From Streptomyces sp. STR69 (GTDB taxonomy: Bacteria > Actinomycetota > Actinomycetes > Streptomycetales > Streptomycetaceae): a stretch of 64,000 bases of DNA. The notes under the pieces are model-generated. The model searched no databases. It was not told where the DNA came from and saw only the letters and a list, made by a program, of their open reading frames with translations. The position numbers and the translations under genes were made by a program. Location of the stretch: NCBI RefSeq assembly GCF_024519455.1, contig NZ_JALJRY010000010.1, positions 219,970 through 283,969 of the forward strand. The letters are read 5' to 3'. Positions 42,360-51,847 of this stretch are shown one piece after another (within the stretch, counting starts at the first letter, position 1; every line of letters begins with the position of its first letter).

Positions 42360-44927
42360 ATGGTGTCGGACGAGGAAGCCGATGTGGTGGTGATCGGGTC
42401 GGGTATGGGGGGTCTCGCGGCGGCGCGCACGATCGCGCAGTTCGGCGGGAAGCGTGTGCTCGTCCTCGAACAGCACTACACGCTCGGCGGGATGACGCAC
42501 GAGTTCTCCCGCGCCGGGCGATACCGGTTCGGTACCGGGCTGCATTACATGAGCGCGAGCGCCGGTCCGTTCCTCGGGTTCATGACGGACGGACGGGTGC
42601 AGCTCTCGCCCTTGCCTGAGGAGTACGACGCACTGCACTTCCCGGGGTTCGACTTCGCCGTTCCCGCTACGAAGGAACGGTTCAGTGAGCGTTTGAAGGA
42701 GCGGTTTCCTGCCGAGTCCGACGCGATCGACCGGTTCTTCCGGACCACGCGCTGGGCCATGGTCGGGCTGACCGCGCGCAATGTCCTGGCATCGTTCCCC
42801 GCCGGCGTACGGAAAGCGGGTGCGCCCGTCGTCGAGTGGCTCTTCCCGTCGACGTTCCGATCGTTGCGGGACCAGGTTTCCCGCAGCTTCCGCGATCCAC
42901 GCCTGCGGGCCGTTCTGGCCGCGCGCTGGGGGCTGTACGGCACTCCGCCGACGTCGAGCGCGTTCGGCTGCCACGCGGCGGTCCCGCTGACCTTCTTCAT
43001 GGAGGGCACCACACATCCCGTGGGCGGCCCTCAGGAGCTCAACCGGGTCGTTCTGGAGATCCTTCAGCGGTACGGCGTGGTGCTGCGCTCCCGGCAGCGG
43101 GTCCACGAGGTCGTCGTCGAGGACGGCAAGGTGACCGGTGTCGACGTCGAGGACACCGCCGCCGGCCGGCGCTACCGGGTGCGGACGGACACCGTCGTCT
43201 CGGCGGCCGGGGTGCGCAACACGTACGCGCTGATCGGCAGGAGCCACGAACTGGCCGATCTGCCGGAGGAACGGTCGGCGGTCATGCTGTTTCTGGGACT
43301 GGACCGGTCTCCGGCCGAGTTCGGGCTGCGCGGCGAGAACCACTGGTTCATGCCGGATCTCGACGAGCACGACGGCGTTCATCGCCCTCCGGGGGAGGGC
43401 ACGCTGTACGTCTCGTTCGCCTCGCTCAACAACCCGGCCGCCCGCTTCCACACGGTGGAGTTGCTGGAACTCGTCGATCCGAAGGTGGTCGACCAGTGGC
43501 GTGGGACGCCCGAGGACGAACGGCCGGACAGCTACCGGAAGTTCAAGGAAGAGCTGACCGGCCGGTTGATCGCCCGCGTGGAGGAACGCTGGCCCGGCTT
43601 CCGGGAGACCGTCGCCTTCGCCGAACTGGCGACACCGCTGTCGTTCGAGACCTATCAGCACAGTGTGCGGGGATCCTTCTACGGGCTCGCGGCGACTCCC
43701 CAGCGGCTGCGCTCGGCTCGGGCGGGATGCCGTACGCCGGTCAAGGGTCTTTTCGTGGCCGGGCAGGACGCCTGGGGGTCCGGCGTGGTGGGGGCGCTGG
43801 CGGGCGGGCTGATGGCGGCGAACGCCGTCCTGAAACCGCGGCAGCTCGGGACGATGTGGCGGGCCATCGCCACCGGCGGGGCGGTCAGGGATTCGGCCAC
43901 GCCCTGGGAGGGGTATCTGCGCGTGGCCGGAATCGAGGTGCTGACCCCGACGGTCCGAAAGATCCGCTTCGAACCCCTGGCCGGCGACACGATGGCGTTC
44001 TCGTTCACCGCCGGGCAGTACGTGAAGGTCGAACTGCCCGTTGCCGTCGAGCCGATCGAACGGTCGTACTCGATCTGCAGCAGTCCGCGAGAGAGCGGCT
44101 TCGTCGAGATCGCCGTGAAGCACGAGCCGGACGGGCTGGGCTCCGGATTCCTGCACGAGGAACTGGAGCCCGGGCAGGCGTTGCGGGTGAGCGGCCCGCA
44201 CGGCGAGTTCACCTGGGAGCCGGGCACCGGGGCGGACCCGCTCCTGCTCATCGCCGGGGGCGTCGGCATCACCCCGCTGATGAGCGTGCTGCTCGCGGCC
44301 GCCGACGCCGGTCACAGGGGACGGATCGTCCTGCTGGCGAGCCACCGGACCGAGAACGAGGTGGTGTTCGGGCCGGAGATCGAAGCGCTGCGGTCCCGGC
44401 TGCCGGGGCTGGAGGCGTCGGTCTTCACCACCGACCGGACAGGGCGGATCGGTCCCGATGCGCTGCGGCCCCACGCCCGCCCGACGACGCGCGTGCACCT
44501 GTGCGGGCCGGCGCCCATGATGCAGGACCTGATCGGCCGCCTGACAGAACTGGGAGTGCCGCGAGAGGCCATCCACACCGAGGCGTTCGTGTCGGGCCGG
44601 AGCAGGGAGACTCGCCGGGAGAAGGCGCACGCCATCGCCGTCGCTGCCGCGGCGGCCGGTGTCACCGAGTTCATGATCGGCACGGATGGCAGCGCCCCGA
44701 CGTTCCCGTGCAGCCCCGGGCAGTCGGTCCTCGACGCCGCCAACGCCGTCGGTGTCGCCCTGCCCCAGTCGTGCGGCGAAGGCGCCTGCGGTACGTGCCG
44801 GGTGCGGGTACTCTCCGGTGCTTGTGAGACCGACGACCGGGGGATGTTCTCCGCCGACGAGTTGGCGGCGGGCTGGCGGCTGGCCTGCCAGACACTGCCC
44901 ACCGAGGACCTGGTGATCGGCTCGTAG
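42360..44927 (+). CDS. RetSat/CrtI-like FAD oxidoreductase fused to a ferredoxin-reductase-type electron module
   Basis: 855 aa from ATG 42360 (GGGGG just upstream; GTG 42354 and 42363 also in frame). Residues about 8-490 are a phytoene-desaturase/retinol-saturase-like flavoprotein: VVVIGSGMGGLAAARTIAQF, LEQHYTLGGMTHEF, GTGLHYM, and the terminal GLFVAGQDAWGSGVVGALAG. Residues about 520-755 are an FNR-type unit with FAD site RSYSICSSP and NAD site GGVGITPLMS. Residues about 770-855 are a plant-type [2Fe-2S] domain: Cys ligands in CGEGACGTC plus CQT near the end. So NAD(P)H electrons could flow within one chain to reduce or oxidise a C=C bond of a lipid, polyene or retinoid-like substrate. Confidence 0.88.
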   Translation: MVSDEEADVVVIGSGMGGLAAARTIAQFGGKRVLVLEQHYTLGGMTHEFSRAGRYRFGTGLHYMSASAGPFLGFMTDGRVQLSPLPEEYDALHFPGFDFAVPATKERFSERLKERFPAESDAIDRFFRTTRWAMVGLTARNVLASFPAGVRKAGAPVVEWLFPSTFRSLRDQVSRSFRDPRLRAVLAARWGLYGTPPTSSAFGCHAAVPLTFFMEGTTHPVGGPQELNRVVLEILQRYGVVLRSRQRVHEVVVEDGKVTGVDVEDTAAGRRYRVRTDTVVSAAGVRNTYALIGRSHELADLPEERSAVMLFLGLDRSPAEFGLRGENHWFMPDLDEHDGVHRPPGEGTLYVSFASLNNPAARFHTVELLELVDPKVVDQWRGTPEDERPDSYRKFKEELTGRLIARVEERWPGFRETVAFAELATPLSFETYQHSVRGSFYGLAATPQRLRSARAGCRTPVKGLFVAGQDAWGSGVVGALAGGLMAANAVLKPRQLGTMWRAIATGGAVRDSATPWEGYLRVAGIEVLTPTVRKIRFEPLAGDTMAFSFTAGQYVKVELPVAVEPIERSYSICSSPRESGFVEIAVKHEPDGLGSGFLHEELEPGQALRVSGPHGEFTWEPGTGADPLLLIAGGVGITPLMSVLLAAADAGHRGRIVLLASHRTENEVVFGPEIEALRSRLPGLEASVFTTDRTGRIGPDALRPHARPTTRVHLCGPAPMMQDLIGRLTELGVPREAIHTEAFVSGRSRETRREKAHAIAVAAAAAGVTEFMIGTDGSAPTFPCSPGQSVLDAANAVGVALPQSCGEGACGTCRVRVLSGACETDDRGMFSADELAAGWRLACQTLPTEDLVIGS

Positions 44928-45123
44928 GACGGTGGTACGTGGCGCATTGCTCGTCGGGAGGAGCGCGCCGCGATTGCGGCTGTCGCCTCTGGTGGTTTCC
45001 GGTTGTTTGCTTTGTATTTCCAGTCAGCAATTCCTGGTAATCGCTTTGCCTGTCATGGGACTTGAGCCACCATGGACGGCGGATGGAGGCGAAGGTCGAC
45101 CGAGGCTGGGAACGGGAATAGGA

Positions 45124-48100
45124 ATGATTTCCTCCGCTGCGTCTCTGCGGCTGCAGATTCTCGGTCCGTTGCGTATCTGGCGGGACGGCGTCGAACTGGA
45201 CCCCGGCCCTCCGCAGCAGTCGTACCTGCTCGCGATCCTGCTCGCCCGCGCGGGCGAGCCGATCAGCACGAGCGAGTTGGTCGACCTGATCTGGGCCGAG
45301 GACGTCCCGGCGTCGGCTGTGAACATTCTCCAGAAGTACGTCGGCGCGTTGCGGCGGCTCTTCGAGCCTTCGCTGCCCGTTCGCGAAGCCGGCTCGTTCC
45401 TCCACCGGCGTGGCAATTCCTACCTTTTCGTCGTCGGCCCCGCCGTGCTGGACCTCGTCGCGTTCCGAGAACTCGTCGGTGCCGCCAAGGCCGCGCTGAC
45501 TCGGCACGATCATGAGGTGGCTCTCGATCACTACGTCGGAGCGCTCGAGCTCTGGCACGGCTCGGCGGGCGACGGTATCGCCGACGGGACGATGGCCACG
45601 ACGGTCTTCGCCGCACTCGACAACGAGTTCTTCGACGCGTGCACGGCGGCGGCGGAGTTTGCCGTGTCGATGGGCCGACCGGAGCGGATACTCGCGGCCT
45701 TGCGACTGGCCGCATCGATGGCACCGTTCAACGAACCCGTGCTCGCCGGTCTCGTCGGCGTTCTCGGCGCCACCGGACGCCAGGCGGAGGCGCTGTCGGT
45801 GTATGGGCAGGTCCGCGACCGGCTCGCCGAGGAACTCGGCATCGACCCGGGCCCGGCGCTGGAGGACGCGCAACGGCGGGTTTTCACGCAGCCCCCGGCG
45901 GTGCCGCGTGTGTGGGAGGCGGACGAGGAGGTCGGACGGGCCACGGCGGCCACCTTGTTCGGCCGGACCGAGGAACTCGCCACGCTGCGGCGCATCGTGG
46001 AGCGCGCACTCGCCGGCGACACCGCGATCGGCGTTGTCGAAGGCGAACCCGGCGCGGGCAAGACCCGGCTGCTGGAGGAGGCTGCTGCTGTGGCGGGCCG
46101 GCTGGGGGCACTCACCGTCTGGGGCTCCTGCCTGGAGGGTGACGGGACACCGGCGATGTGGCCATGGGAGCAGGCACTGAGCCAGGTCGTGCGCAGTCTG
46201 CCCGCTCCGGCGGGTGAACAGTGGCTCACCGGCGGGCTGGGAAGCCTCCTCGCGACGCGGGACGACGCAAGCCGGGAGTTGCCCGACGGCAACGCCCAGT
46301 TCCGGCTGTTCGAACAGGTCGTCGCCCTCGTCGGACAAGCCTCGGCGCGGCGGCCGACACTCCTGATACTCGATGACCTCCAGTGGGCCGACGCCACCTC
46401 GCTGCAGTTGCTGCAGCACCTGGCGGGGCGGCTGCCCCAGGGCACGGCGATCATCGGCGCGCTACGTGACCGCGCACCCGCACTCGGCCCCGGCCTCTCC
46501 CGGGTGCTGGCCGCCGCCAGCCGGCGCCCCGGTCACCGCAGGTTCCGGCTCGGCCCCCTCGGTCCGGGCGACGTGGCCGAACTCATCCGTCACGAGGCCG
46601 GCCAGGATCCCGGCGACGCCGTCGCCCGCGCCATCCACGCCCGTACCTCCGGCAATCCGTTCTTCGTCCGTGAACTGTCCCGGCTCCTCAGCGGGGCCGG
46701 CGTGATCGGCGACGGCGACACCTCCGCATCGCCCGGAGTCCCGTCCACCGTCCATGACGTCGTCCGCGACCGGATGGCCGGGCTCGACGACCGCGCCCGC
46801 GACCTGCTGCACGTGGCCGCGCTCATCGGCCGCGACGTCGACCTCAGGCTGCTGTCCCGCGCCACCGGCGTGGACGTCGCGGACTGTCTCCATCGCCTGG
46901 AACCGCTGCGAACTCTCGGGCTGCTCGAACCCGGGCCCCAGGACCCGTCCTCGCTCCGCTTCGCACACGACCTGGTGCGCGAGTCGGTCTCCGAGACCGC
47001 GACGAAACAGCAGGTCACCCGACTGCATCTGCGCGTCGCGGACGCGCTCGAACAGATCCACGCCGACGACGAGCACGTCGCCGAACGCCTCGCCTACCAC
47101 CTGTGGGCCGCCGGCCCCCTCGCCGAGCCCGATCGCACCGCGGAGGCGCTGATCCGCGCCGGGCGCCGCGCGGCGGCCAAACTCGCCTTCGAGTCCGCCA
47201 GTCGACAACTGCGCTCCGCTGTGCAGGTCACCCGTGCTTCAGGACTCATGGAGCTGGAGTTCTCCGCCCTCACGCTGCTCGCCATCGTCGTCAGACGGCA
47301 GTCGGGGTACGACACCTCGATATTCGATCTGCTGGGGCGGGCCGAATACCTGGCCCGCACCCTCGGCCGGGAGGAGGAGGCCGCAGATTTCCTCTTCATC
47401 CGTCTGATGGGCGCCTACACCTCCATCGAGAAGGGCCGTGGGCAGTTGGCCCGCCGCATGCACGAGCTCGGTCAGGCGTCCTCCGCTCCCGCCGTCCGAC
47501 GCTACGGCCGGCAGGCATGGGGCCTGCATCAGTGGGACATCGGCAACATCGGCGAGGCGTACCGGTCCTTCAGCAAAGAAGATGTCACCGCCGACGGCAT
47601 CGTCGCCCCGGACGAAGAGACACCGCTCCGGCGGGACGGCAGCATTCCCGGGGAAGGACCTGGCTGGCGGGCAGTCATGACCGCGCTGCACGGTGATGTC
47701 GACACGGCTCTGGCTTTCGTCGACACCTGGGACACCCCGGGGGATCCGTACGCGGCCTCGGTCTGGGTCTACTACACGACCATGATCGCTTCCATGGCCG
47801 GGGACGCGGAAACGGCACGGCGAGCCGGCGAGCGGTGGGTCGCCGCCGGCCTTGCCCGCCTCAGCGCCCACATCGACCACTACATCCGGCAGTTCTGGTG
47901 CTGGGCACGCGCCCTCACCGGCGAGGATCCGTCAGGCGCCGCGGCCGAGGCCGAGGAACTCCTGGCAGCCCACCTGCTCGATCCACCGCAATGGGGCATC
48001 GCCTACCACTACGCGCTGATCGCCGAGATGTGGCTGGCCGCCGGACTGCCCGATCGGGCCGACGCCGCTCTCGATCGAGCCGACCAGGCAATGTGGGACT

Positions 48101-48288
48101 ACGGCCAGCGTTACGCCGAAGGGCTGCTCCTGCTGCTGAAGGCGCGCCTGCTGCAGGCCCGCGGTGCACCCCTCACCGCTGTCCGGGCCGCCGCCGAACG
48201 CGCCCGCACGCACTCCACCGCGTGTGAGGCGCACCTGTTCGCGCGCCGCGCCGAACAACTCCTTTCAGGGCCTGGAGGCAGTACATGA
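45124..48288 (+). CDS. BTAD-type transcriptional regulator with AAA ATPase (AfsR/SARP-like)
   Basis: 1054 aa from ATG 45124. N-terminal OmpR-like winged helix (LRLQILGPLRIWRDGVELDP, ISTSELVDLIW), then the BTAD domain (about 95-245, ending EELGIDPGPALEDAQRRVF). An ATPase follows with Walker A GEPGAGKTR near residue 310 and Walker B LLILDDLQWAD. The C-terminal half is TPR-like; no LuxR helix-turn-helix follows. This is the pattern of large SARP pathway activators of Streptomyces. It likely drives the downstream genes, its stop overlapping the aminotransferase start (ATGA). Confidence 0.92.
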   Translation: MISSAASLRLQILGPLRIWRDGVELDPGPPQQSYLLAILLARAGEPISTSELVDLIWAEDVPASAVNILQKYVGALRRLFEPSLPVREAGSFLHRRGNSYLFVVGPAVLDLVAFRELVGAAKAALTRHDHEVALDHYVGALELWHGSAGDGIADGTMATTVFAALDNEFFDACTAAAEFAVSMGRPERILAALRLAASMAPFNEPVLAGLVGVLGATGRQAEALSVYGQVRDRLAEELGIDPGPALEDAQRRVFTQPPAVPRVWEADEEVGRATAATLFGRTEELATLRRIVERALAGDTAIGVVEGEPGAGKTRLLEEAAAVAGRLGALTVWGSCLEGDGTPAMWPWEQALSQVVRSLPAPAGEQWLTGGLGSLLATRDDASRELPDGNAQFRLFEQVVALVGQASARRPTLLILDDLQWADATSLQLLQHLAGRLPQGTAIIGALRDRAPALGPGLSRVLAAASRRPGHRRFRLGPLGPGDVAELIRHEAGQDPGDAVARAIHARTSGNPFFVRELSRLLSGAGVIGDGDTSASPGVPSTVHDVVRDRMAGLDDRARDLLHVAALIGRDVDLRLLSRATGVDVADCLHRLEPLRTLGLLEPGPQDPSSLRFAHDLVRESVSETATKQQVTRLHLRVADALEQIHADDEHVAERLAYHLWAAGPLAEPDRTAEALIRAGRRAAAKLAFESASRQLRSAVQVTRASGLMELEFSALTLLAIVVRRQSGYDTSIFDLLGRAEYLARTLGREEEAADFLFIRLMGAYTSIEKGRGQLARRMHELGQASSAPAVRRYGRQAWGLHQWDIGNIGEAYRSFSKEDVTADGIVAPDEETPLRRDGSIPGEGPGWRAVMTALHGDVDTALAFVDTWDTPGDPYAASVWVYYTTMIASMAGDAETARRAGERWVAAGLARLSAHIDHYIRQFWCWARALTGEDPSGAAAEAEELLAAHLLDPPQWGIAYHYALIAEMWLAAGLPDRADAALDRADQAMWDYGQRYAEGLLLLLKARLLQARGAPLTAVRAAAERARTHSTACEAHLFARRAEQLLSGPGGST

Positions 48289-49481
48289 CCGCAGGTCCTG
48301 AGGAACAGAACGGGCTGACATCCCTGGCCCGCGGGCTCTCGGCGCCGAAGGGCTTCGTCGACGCCAGCCTGGCCGCCCCCGCCCCCGGAACCATTCGACT
48401 GCTGGGTGGCATCCCCGCGCCCGAGGCTTTGCCGGTCGAGGCGATCGGCCGGGCATCGGCTCACCTGTGGCAGGCCACCGACGCCGCGGTCGCGTCCCTG
48501 CAGTACGCGCCGGCGCGCGGATCGGCCGCGCTGTGCGACTGGATCGCGAAGCGGGAGGGCGTCGACCCGAGCCGGATCGTGGTGACGAACGGTGGCATGC
48601 ACGGCCTCGCACTGGCGGTGCTGACCGTGGTCGAGCGGGGCGCCACCGTCGCGGTGGACGATCCGGTGTTCCCGGGCTTCCTGTGGGCCCTGGAGGTGTC
48701 GACGACGCGGATCCTGCCGGTACCGGTCGTGGCCGACGGTTTCGATGTCGAACACCTCGCCCGACGGCTCGCCACCGGCGCCCGGATCGCCGCCGCCTAC
48801 ACCGTGCCGGACTTCCACAACCCCGCCCAGGTAAGTCTCTCGGCGCCGAAGCGGCAGGCACTGATCGACCTCGCCGAGCGGTACGGCTTCTACGTGATCA
48901 TCGACGATCCGTACCGCGAACTGCGCTTCGGCGGCCAGGACCAGGGTGTCGCGGTCTTCCACCAGTCGGATCGGGCGATCCACGTCAACACCTTCACCAA
49001 GACCCTCGGCCCCGGCTGGCGCGTGGGCTGGCTGGTACTGCCGGACCACCTGGTGGAACCGGTGATTCGGCTGCGCAACCGCCTCGACGTCCACACGTCC
49101 TCGGTGACCCAGGCGGTCATCGAACGGCTGCTCACCGACGACGCCCATCTCTTCGACCGGATCGTGCGCGGCGCCACCGCGCTGTACCGGGAGCGCGCCG
49201 GCGCGCTGATCGACGCCCTGAGGGAACAACTCCCGGGCGCCTTCGACATCGTGGCCCCCGAAGGCGGGCTGTTCCTCTGGCCGCGGCTCACCGACGACGC
49301 CGTGGACCCCGCGGCGCTGTTCCGGCGGGCGGCCGCCCACGGCGTGCTCTACCAGCCGGGCGAGTTCTTCGCGGCGGACCCCCGGCGGCCGTCCTCGACC
49401 CGGCATGTGCGGTTCGCCTACAGCGACCGCACCCCGGAAGAGCTCCGGGAGGCCGTACGCCGGCTGGTCCTGGCCTTTTGA
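48285..49481 (+). CDS. PLP-dependent aminotransferase, class I/II
   Basis: 398 aa, ATG overlapping the regulator stop. Fold type I: NGGMHGLALAVL (phosphate-binding loop), DDPVFPGF, PDFHNPAQVSL, IDDPYRELRF, and the Schiff-base Lys239 in NTFTKTLGPGWRVGW. It resembles the catalytic half of MocR proteins and 2-aminoadipate/kynurenine aminotransferases, but has no DNA-binding domain. It would move an amino group between an amino acid and a keto acid, probably as a biosynthetic step of the unit controlled by the BTAD regulator. Confidence 0.92.
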   Translation: MTAGPEEQNGLTSLARGLSAPKGFVDASLAAPAPGTIRLLGGIPAPEALPVEAIGRASAHLWQATDAAVASLQYAPARGSAALCDWIAKREGVDPSRIVVTNGGMHGLALAVLTVVERGATVAVDDPVFPGFLWALEVSTTRILPVPVVADGFDVEHLARRLATGARIAAAYTVPDFHNPAQVSLSAPKRQALIDLAERYGFYVIIDDPYRELRFGGQDQGVAVFHQSDRAIHVNTFTKTLGPGWRVGWLVLPDHLVEPVIRLRNRLDVHTSSVTQAVIERLLTDDAHLFDRIVRGATALYRERAGALIDALREQLPGAFDIVAPEGGLFLWPRLTDDAVDPAALFRRAAAHGVLYQPGEFFAADPRRPSSTRHVRFAYSDRTPEELREAVRRLVLAF

Positions 49482-49533
49482 GGACACACGCGAGCAACGC
49501 AGTCCCCTGTGCTGGATTCCCTGGAGGCGGCTC

Positions 49534-50889
49534 ATGACCGACGTTCGGCTCCCCCTGCGCGCACTCGTCCCGTTCGCCGCCGGTTCGGTCGGCATGGGCA
49601 TCTGGGTCACCGTGCCGGGCGTCTTCCTGCTGTACTTCCTGACGGACGTCCTGGGCGTGCCGCCGCAGACGGCCGGCCTCGCGCTGCTGCTGCCGAATGT
49701 CGCCGACATCGTGGTGCACCCGTGGGTGGGCCGGATCTCCGACGCCGGCCTGGCCGGCCGCGGCCACCGCCGACAGCTGATGCTGGTCGGCTGTGTGGTG
49801 ATGCTCGCCTTCGTGGCCATGTTCGCCGTGCCGTCGGACCTGCACGGGACCTCCGCAGCGATATGGGTCTCGGCTGCGCTGGTCGCCGGCAACCTGCTCT
49901 ATTCGTGCTACCAGGTCCCCTACCTCGCCACACCGGCCGACCTGGGCATCGGCTACCACGAGCGGACCCGGCTCATGGGCTACCGCAATGTCGTGATCAC
50001 TGTGAGCGTCCTGCTGGCCGGCGTGGCCGCGCCGGTGGTCGCCGGCGACGATCCGGGCGTCGGCGACTACACGAAAATGGCCCTGCTGCTCGGCGCGGTC
50101 ATGCTCGCGGCGATGCTGTTCGGCATCACCGGCGTCGCCCGCCTCAACCGGGCCGCGCCGGGCACTCCGGCCGAGCCGGGGCACCGGGGCGGGCTGCTGG
50201 TGGCCATGCGCGACCGGCAGTTCCGGGCGCTGATCGCGTCTTATCTGACCGTCGCGATCACGATGAACCTGGTACTGGCCGCCATGCCGTACTTCGCCGA
50301 GTACGAGCTGGGCCGCTCCTCACTTACGACCCTGCTCATCGCGGCGTTCATGGCGCCGGCGGTCCTGACCACGCCCCTGTGGGTACTGGTGGCCCGGCGT
50401 CTCGGCAAGCAGCGCAGCCTGCTCGTCGCCCAGGCCGCGTTCGTGGCCGGCTCCCTGGTGCTGGCCCTGGGCGCCGCGGCCGGCCTGCCCTTGCTGATCA
50501 CGGCCGTGGCGGTGCTGGGCGTCGCGTTCGCCGCGATGCAGCTGATGCCGCTGTCGATGGTGCCCGACGTCATCGCCGCCGCCGGGCCGGCCGGTACCGC
50601 CAGCGCGGGCAGCTACACCGGCGTGTGGACCGCCGCCGAGGCCACTGGCGGCGCACTGGGGCCGTACATGTACTCGGCCTGCCTGGCCGCGGGCGGGTTC
50701 GTGGCCAGTACCGCGGGCGAGCACACCACGCAGTCCTCCGGTGCGCTGGCGGCTGTTCGCTACGGCTTCACCTTGGTGCCGGCCGTGCTCATGACGATCG
50801 CCATCGTGCTGCAACGCCGGTACACCTTGGACAAGCGCGCCCACACCGCAACGCCGCGTGCCGTCGCCCAGGAGAAAGCGGTGGGGTGA
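49534..50889 (+). CDS. GPH-type (MelB-like) MFS symporter
   Basis: 451 aa from ATG 49534 (GGAGG upstream); a longer frame upstream overlaps the aminotransferase and was rejected. Twelve TM segments; the loop VHPWVGRISDAGLAGRGHRR is the GPH-type signature (DPxxGxxxDRTxxxxGRRR). The C-terminal half has APAVLTTPLWVLVARRLGKQ. Relatives carry sugars or glycosides with cations, and in antibiotic clusters often metabolites. It is 52 nt behind the aminotransferase, so probably the same transcript. Confidence 0.88.
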   Translation: MTDVRLPLRALVPFAAGSVGMGIWVTVPGVFLLYFLTDVLGVPPQTAGLALLLPNVADIVVHPWVGRISDAGLAGRGHRRQLMLVGCVVMLAFVAMFAVPSDLHGTSAAIWVSAALVAGNLLYSCYQVPYLATPADLGIGYHERTRLMGYRNVVITVSVLLAGVAAPVVAGDDPGVGDYTKMALLLGAVMLAAMLFGITGVARLNRAAPGTPAEPGHRGGLLVAMRDRQFRALIASYLTVAITMNLVLAAMPYFAEYELGRSSLTTLLIAAFMAPAVLTTPLWVLVARRLGKQRSLLVAQAAFVAGSLVLALGAAAGLPLLITAVAVLGVAFAAMQLMPLSMVPDVIAAAGPAGTASAGSYTGVWTAAEATGGALGPYMYSACLAAGGFVASTAGEHTTQSSGALAAVRYGFTLVPAVLMTIAIVLQRRYTLDKRAHTATPRAVAQEKAVG

Positions 50890-51014
50890 CGGAACCGCCA
50901 GTGAAGCGGCCCCTGGAGAGTGCCCGGATTTCCGTTCAGTTCTCGTCAAGTGACCGGTTCTACGCTGACCCGCGATCACCACCGAGCACACCGGATATCG
51001 AAGGGCATACATCC

Positions 51015-51812
51015 ATGACGACAACTCGCCGGGGACTGTTGGCCGGATCCGCCGCGGTCGTAGTGGGCGCCGCGCTCGACGCGCCCGCCGCGCAGGCACA
51101 CACCGGAAGCGGCAGCGGCCACAAGCCCACCGTGGTACTCGTGCACGGCGCGTTCGCCGACGCCTCCGGCTGGAACGCGGTCGCCTCCCGGCTCATCCGC
51201 GACGGCTACCCGGTCATTGCACCGCCCAACCCACTGCGCAGCGTGGCCTCCGACTCCGCCTATCTGGCCGGCATCCTCGCGACCCTCAGCGGCCCGCTCG
51301 TCCTCGTCGCGCACTCCTACGGCGGGATCGTCGTCACCAACGCCGCGACCGGCAACCCGAACGTGAAGGCGCTGGTCTACGTCAACGCCTTCGTGCCCGA
51401 TCAAGGGGAGACGCTGCTGGGCCTGCAGACCAAGTACCCGGGAAGCAGGCTCAGTGAGGCGGCGCTGGACTTCCGTCCCTACGGAGAGGGCCTCGTCGAC
51501 GGATACATCAAGAAGGAGCTCTTCCACGACGTGTTCGCCGGCGACCTGCAGAGGGCGACCACCGAGCTGATGTGGGCCGGCCAGCGGCCGGCCGACACGC
51601 GCACCCTCGGGGAGCCGTCCGGCGCCCCGGCCTGGAAGAGCATTCCGTCCTGGTACCTCGTGGGCCGCGACGACCAGGTGCTGCCCCCGGCGGCCCAGCG
51701 GTTCATGGCGCGCCGGGCCGGCGCACGCACCTTCGAGGCCGACACCTCCCACGTTGCGATGATCGCGCAGCCCGCGACGACGGCCGCCCTCATCAAGCGC
51801 GCCGCGCGCTGA
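51015..51812 (+). CDS. Secreted alpha/beta hydrolase (Tat signal), paralogue 3
   Basis: 265 aa. Tat signal TTTRRGLLAGSAAVVVGAAL with cleavage near AQA. TVVLVHGAFADASGWN, nucleophile Ser in VAHSYGG, Asp in LVGRDDQVLPP and His in DTSHVAMIAQP form the triad. It is closest to the other two hydrolases of the window and, like paralogue 1, exported. It lies between two transporters, so it may act on a product after export. 125 nt separate it from the symporter gene; an own promoter is possible. Confidence 0.92.
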   Translation: MTTTRRGLLAGSAAVVVGAALDAPAAQAHTGSGSGHKPTVVLVHGAFADASGWNAVASRLIRDGYPVIAPPNPLRSVASDSAYLAGILATLSGPLVLVAHSYGGIVVTNAATGNPNVKALVYVNAFVPDQGETLLGLQTKYPGSRLSEAALDFRPYGEGLVDGYIKKELFHDVFAGDLQRATTELMWAGQRPADTRTLGEPSGAPAWKSIPSWYLVGRDDQVLPPAAQRFMARRAGARTFEADTSHVAMIAQPATTAALIKRAAR

Positions 51813-51847
51813 CACCACGAAGCCGACGAAGCCAGGAGGGGGCAGCG

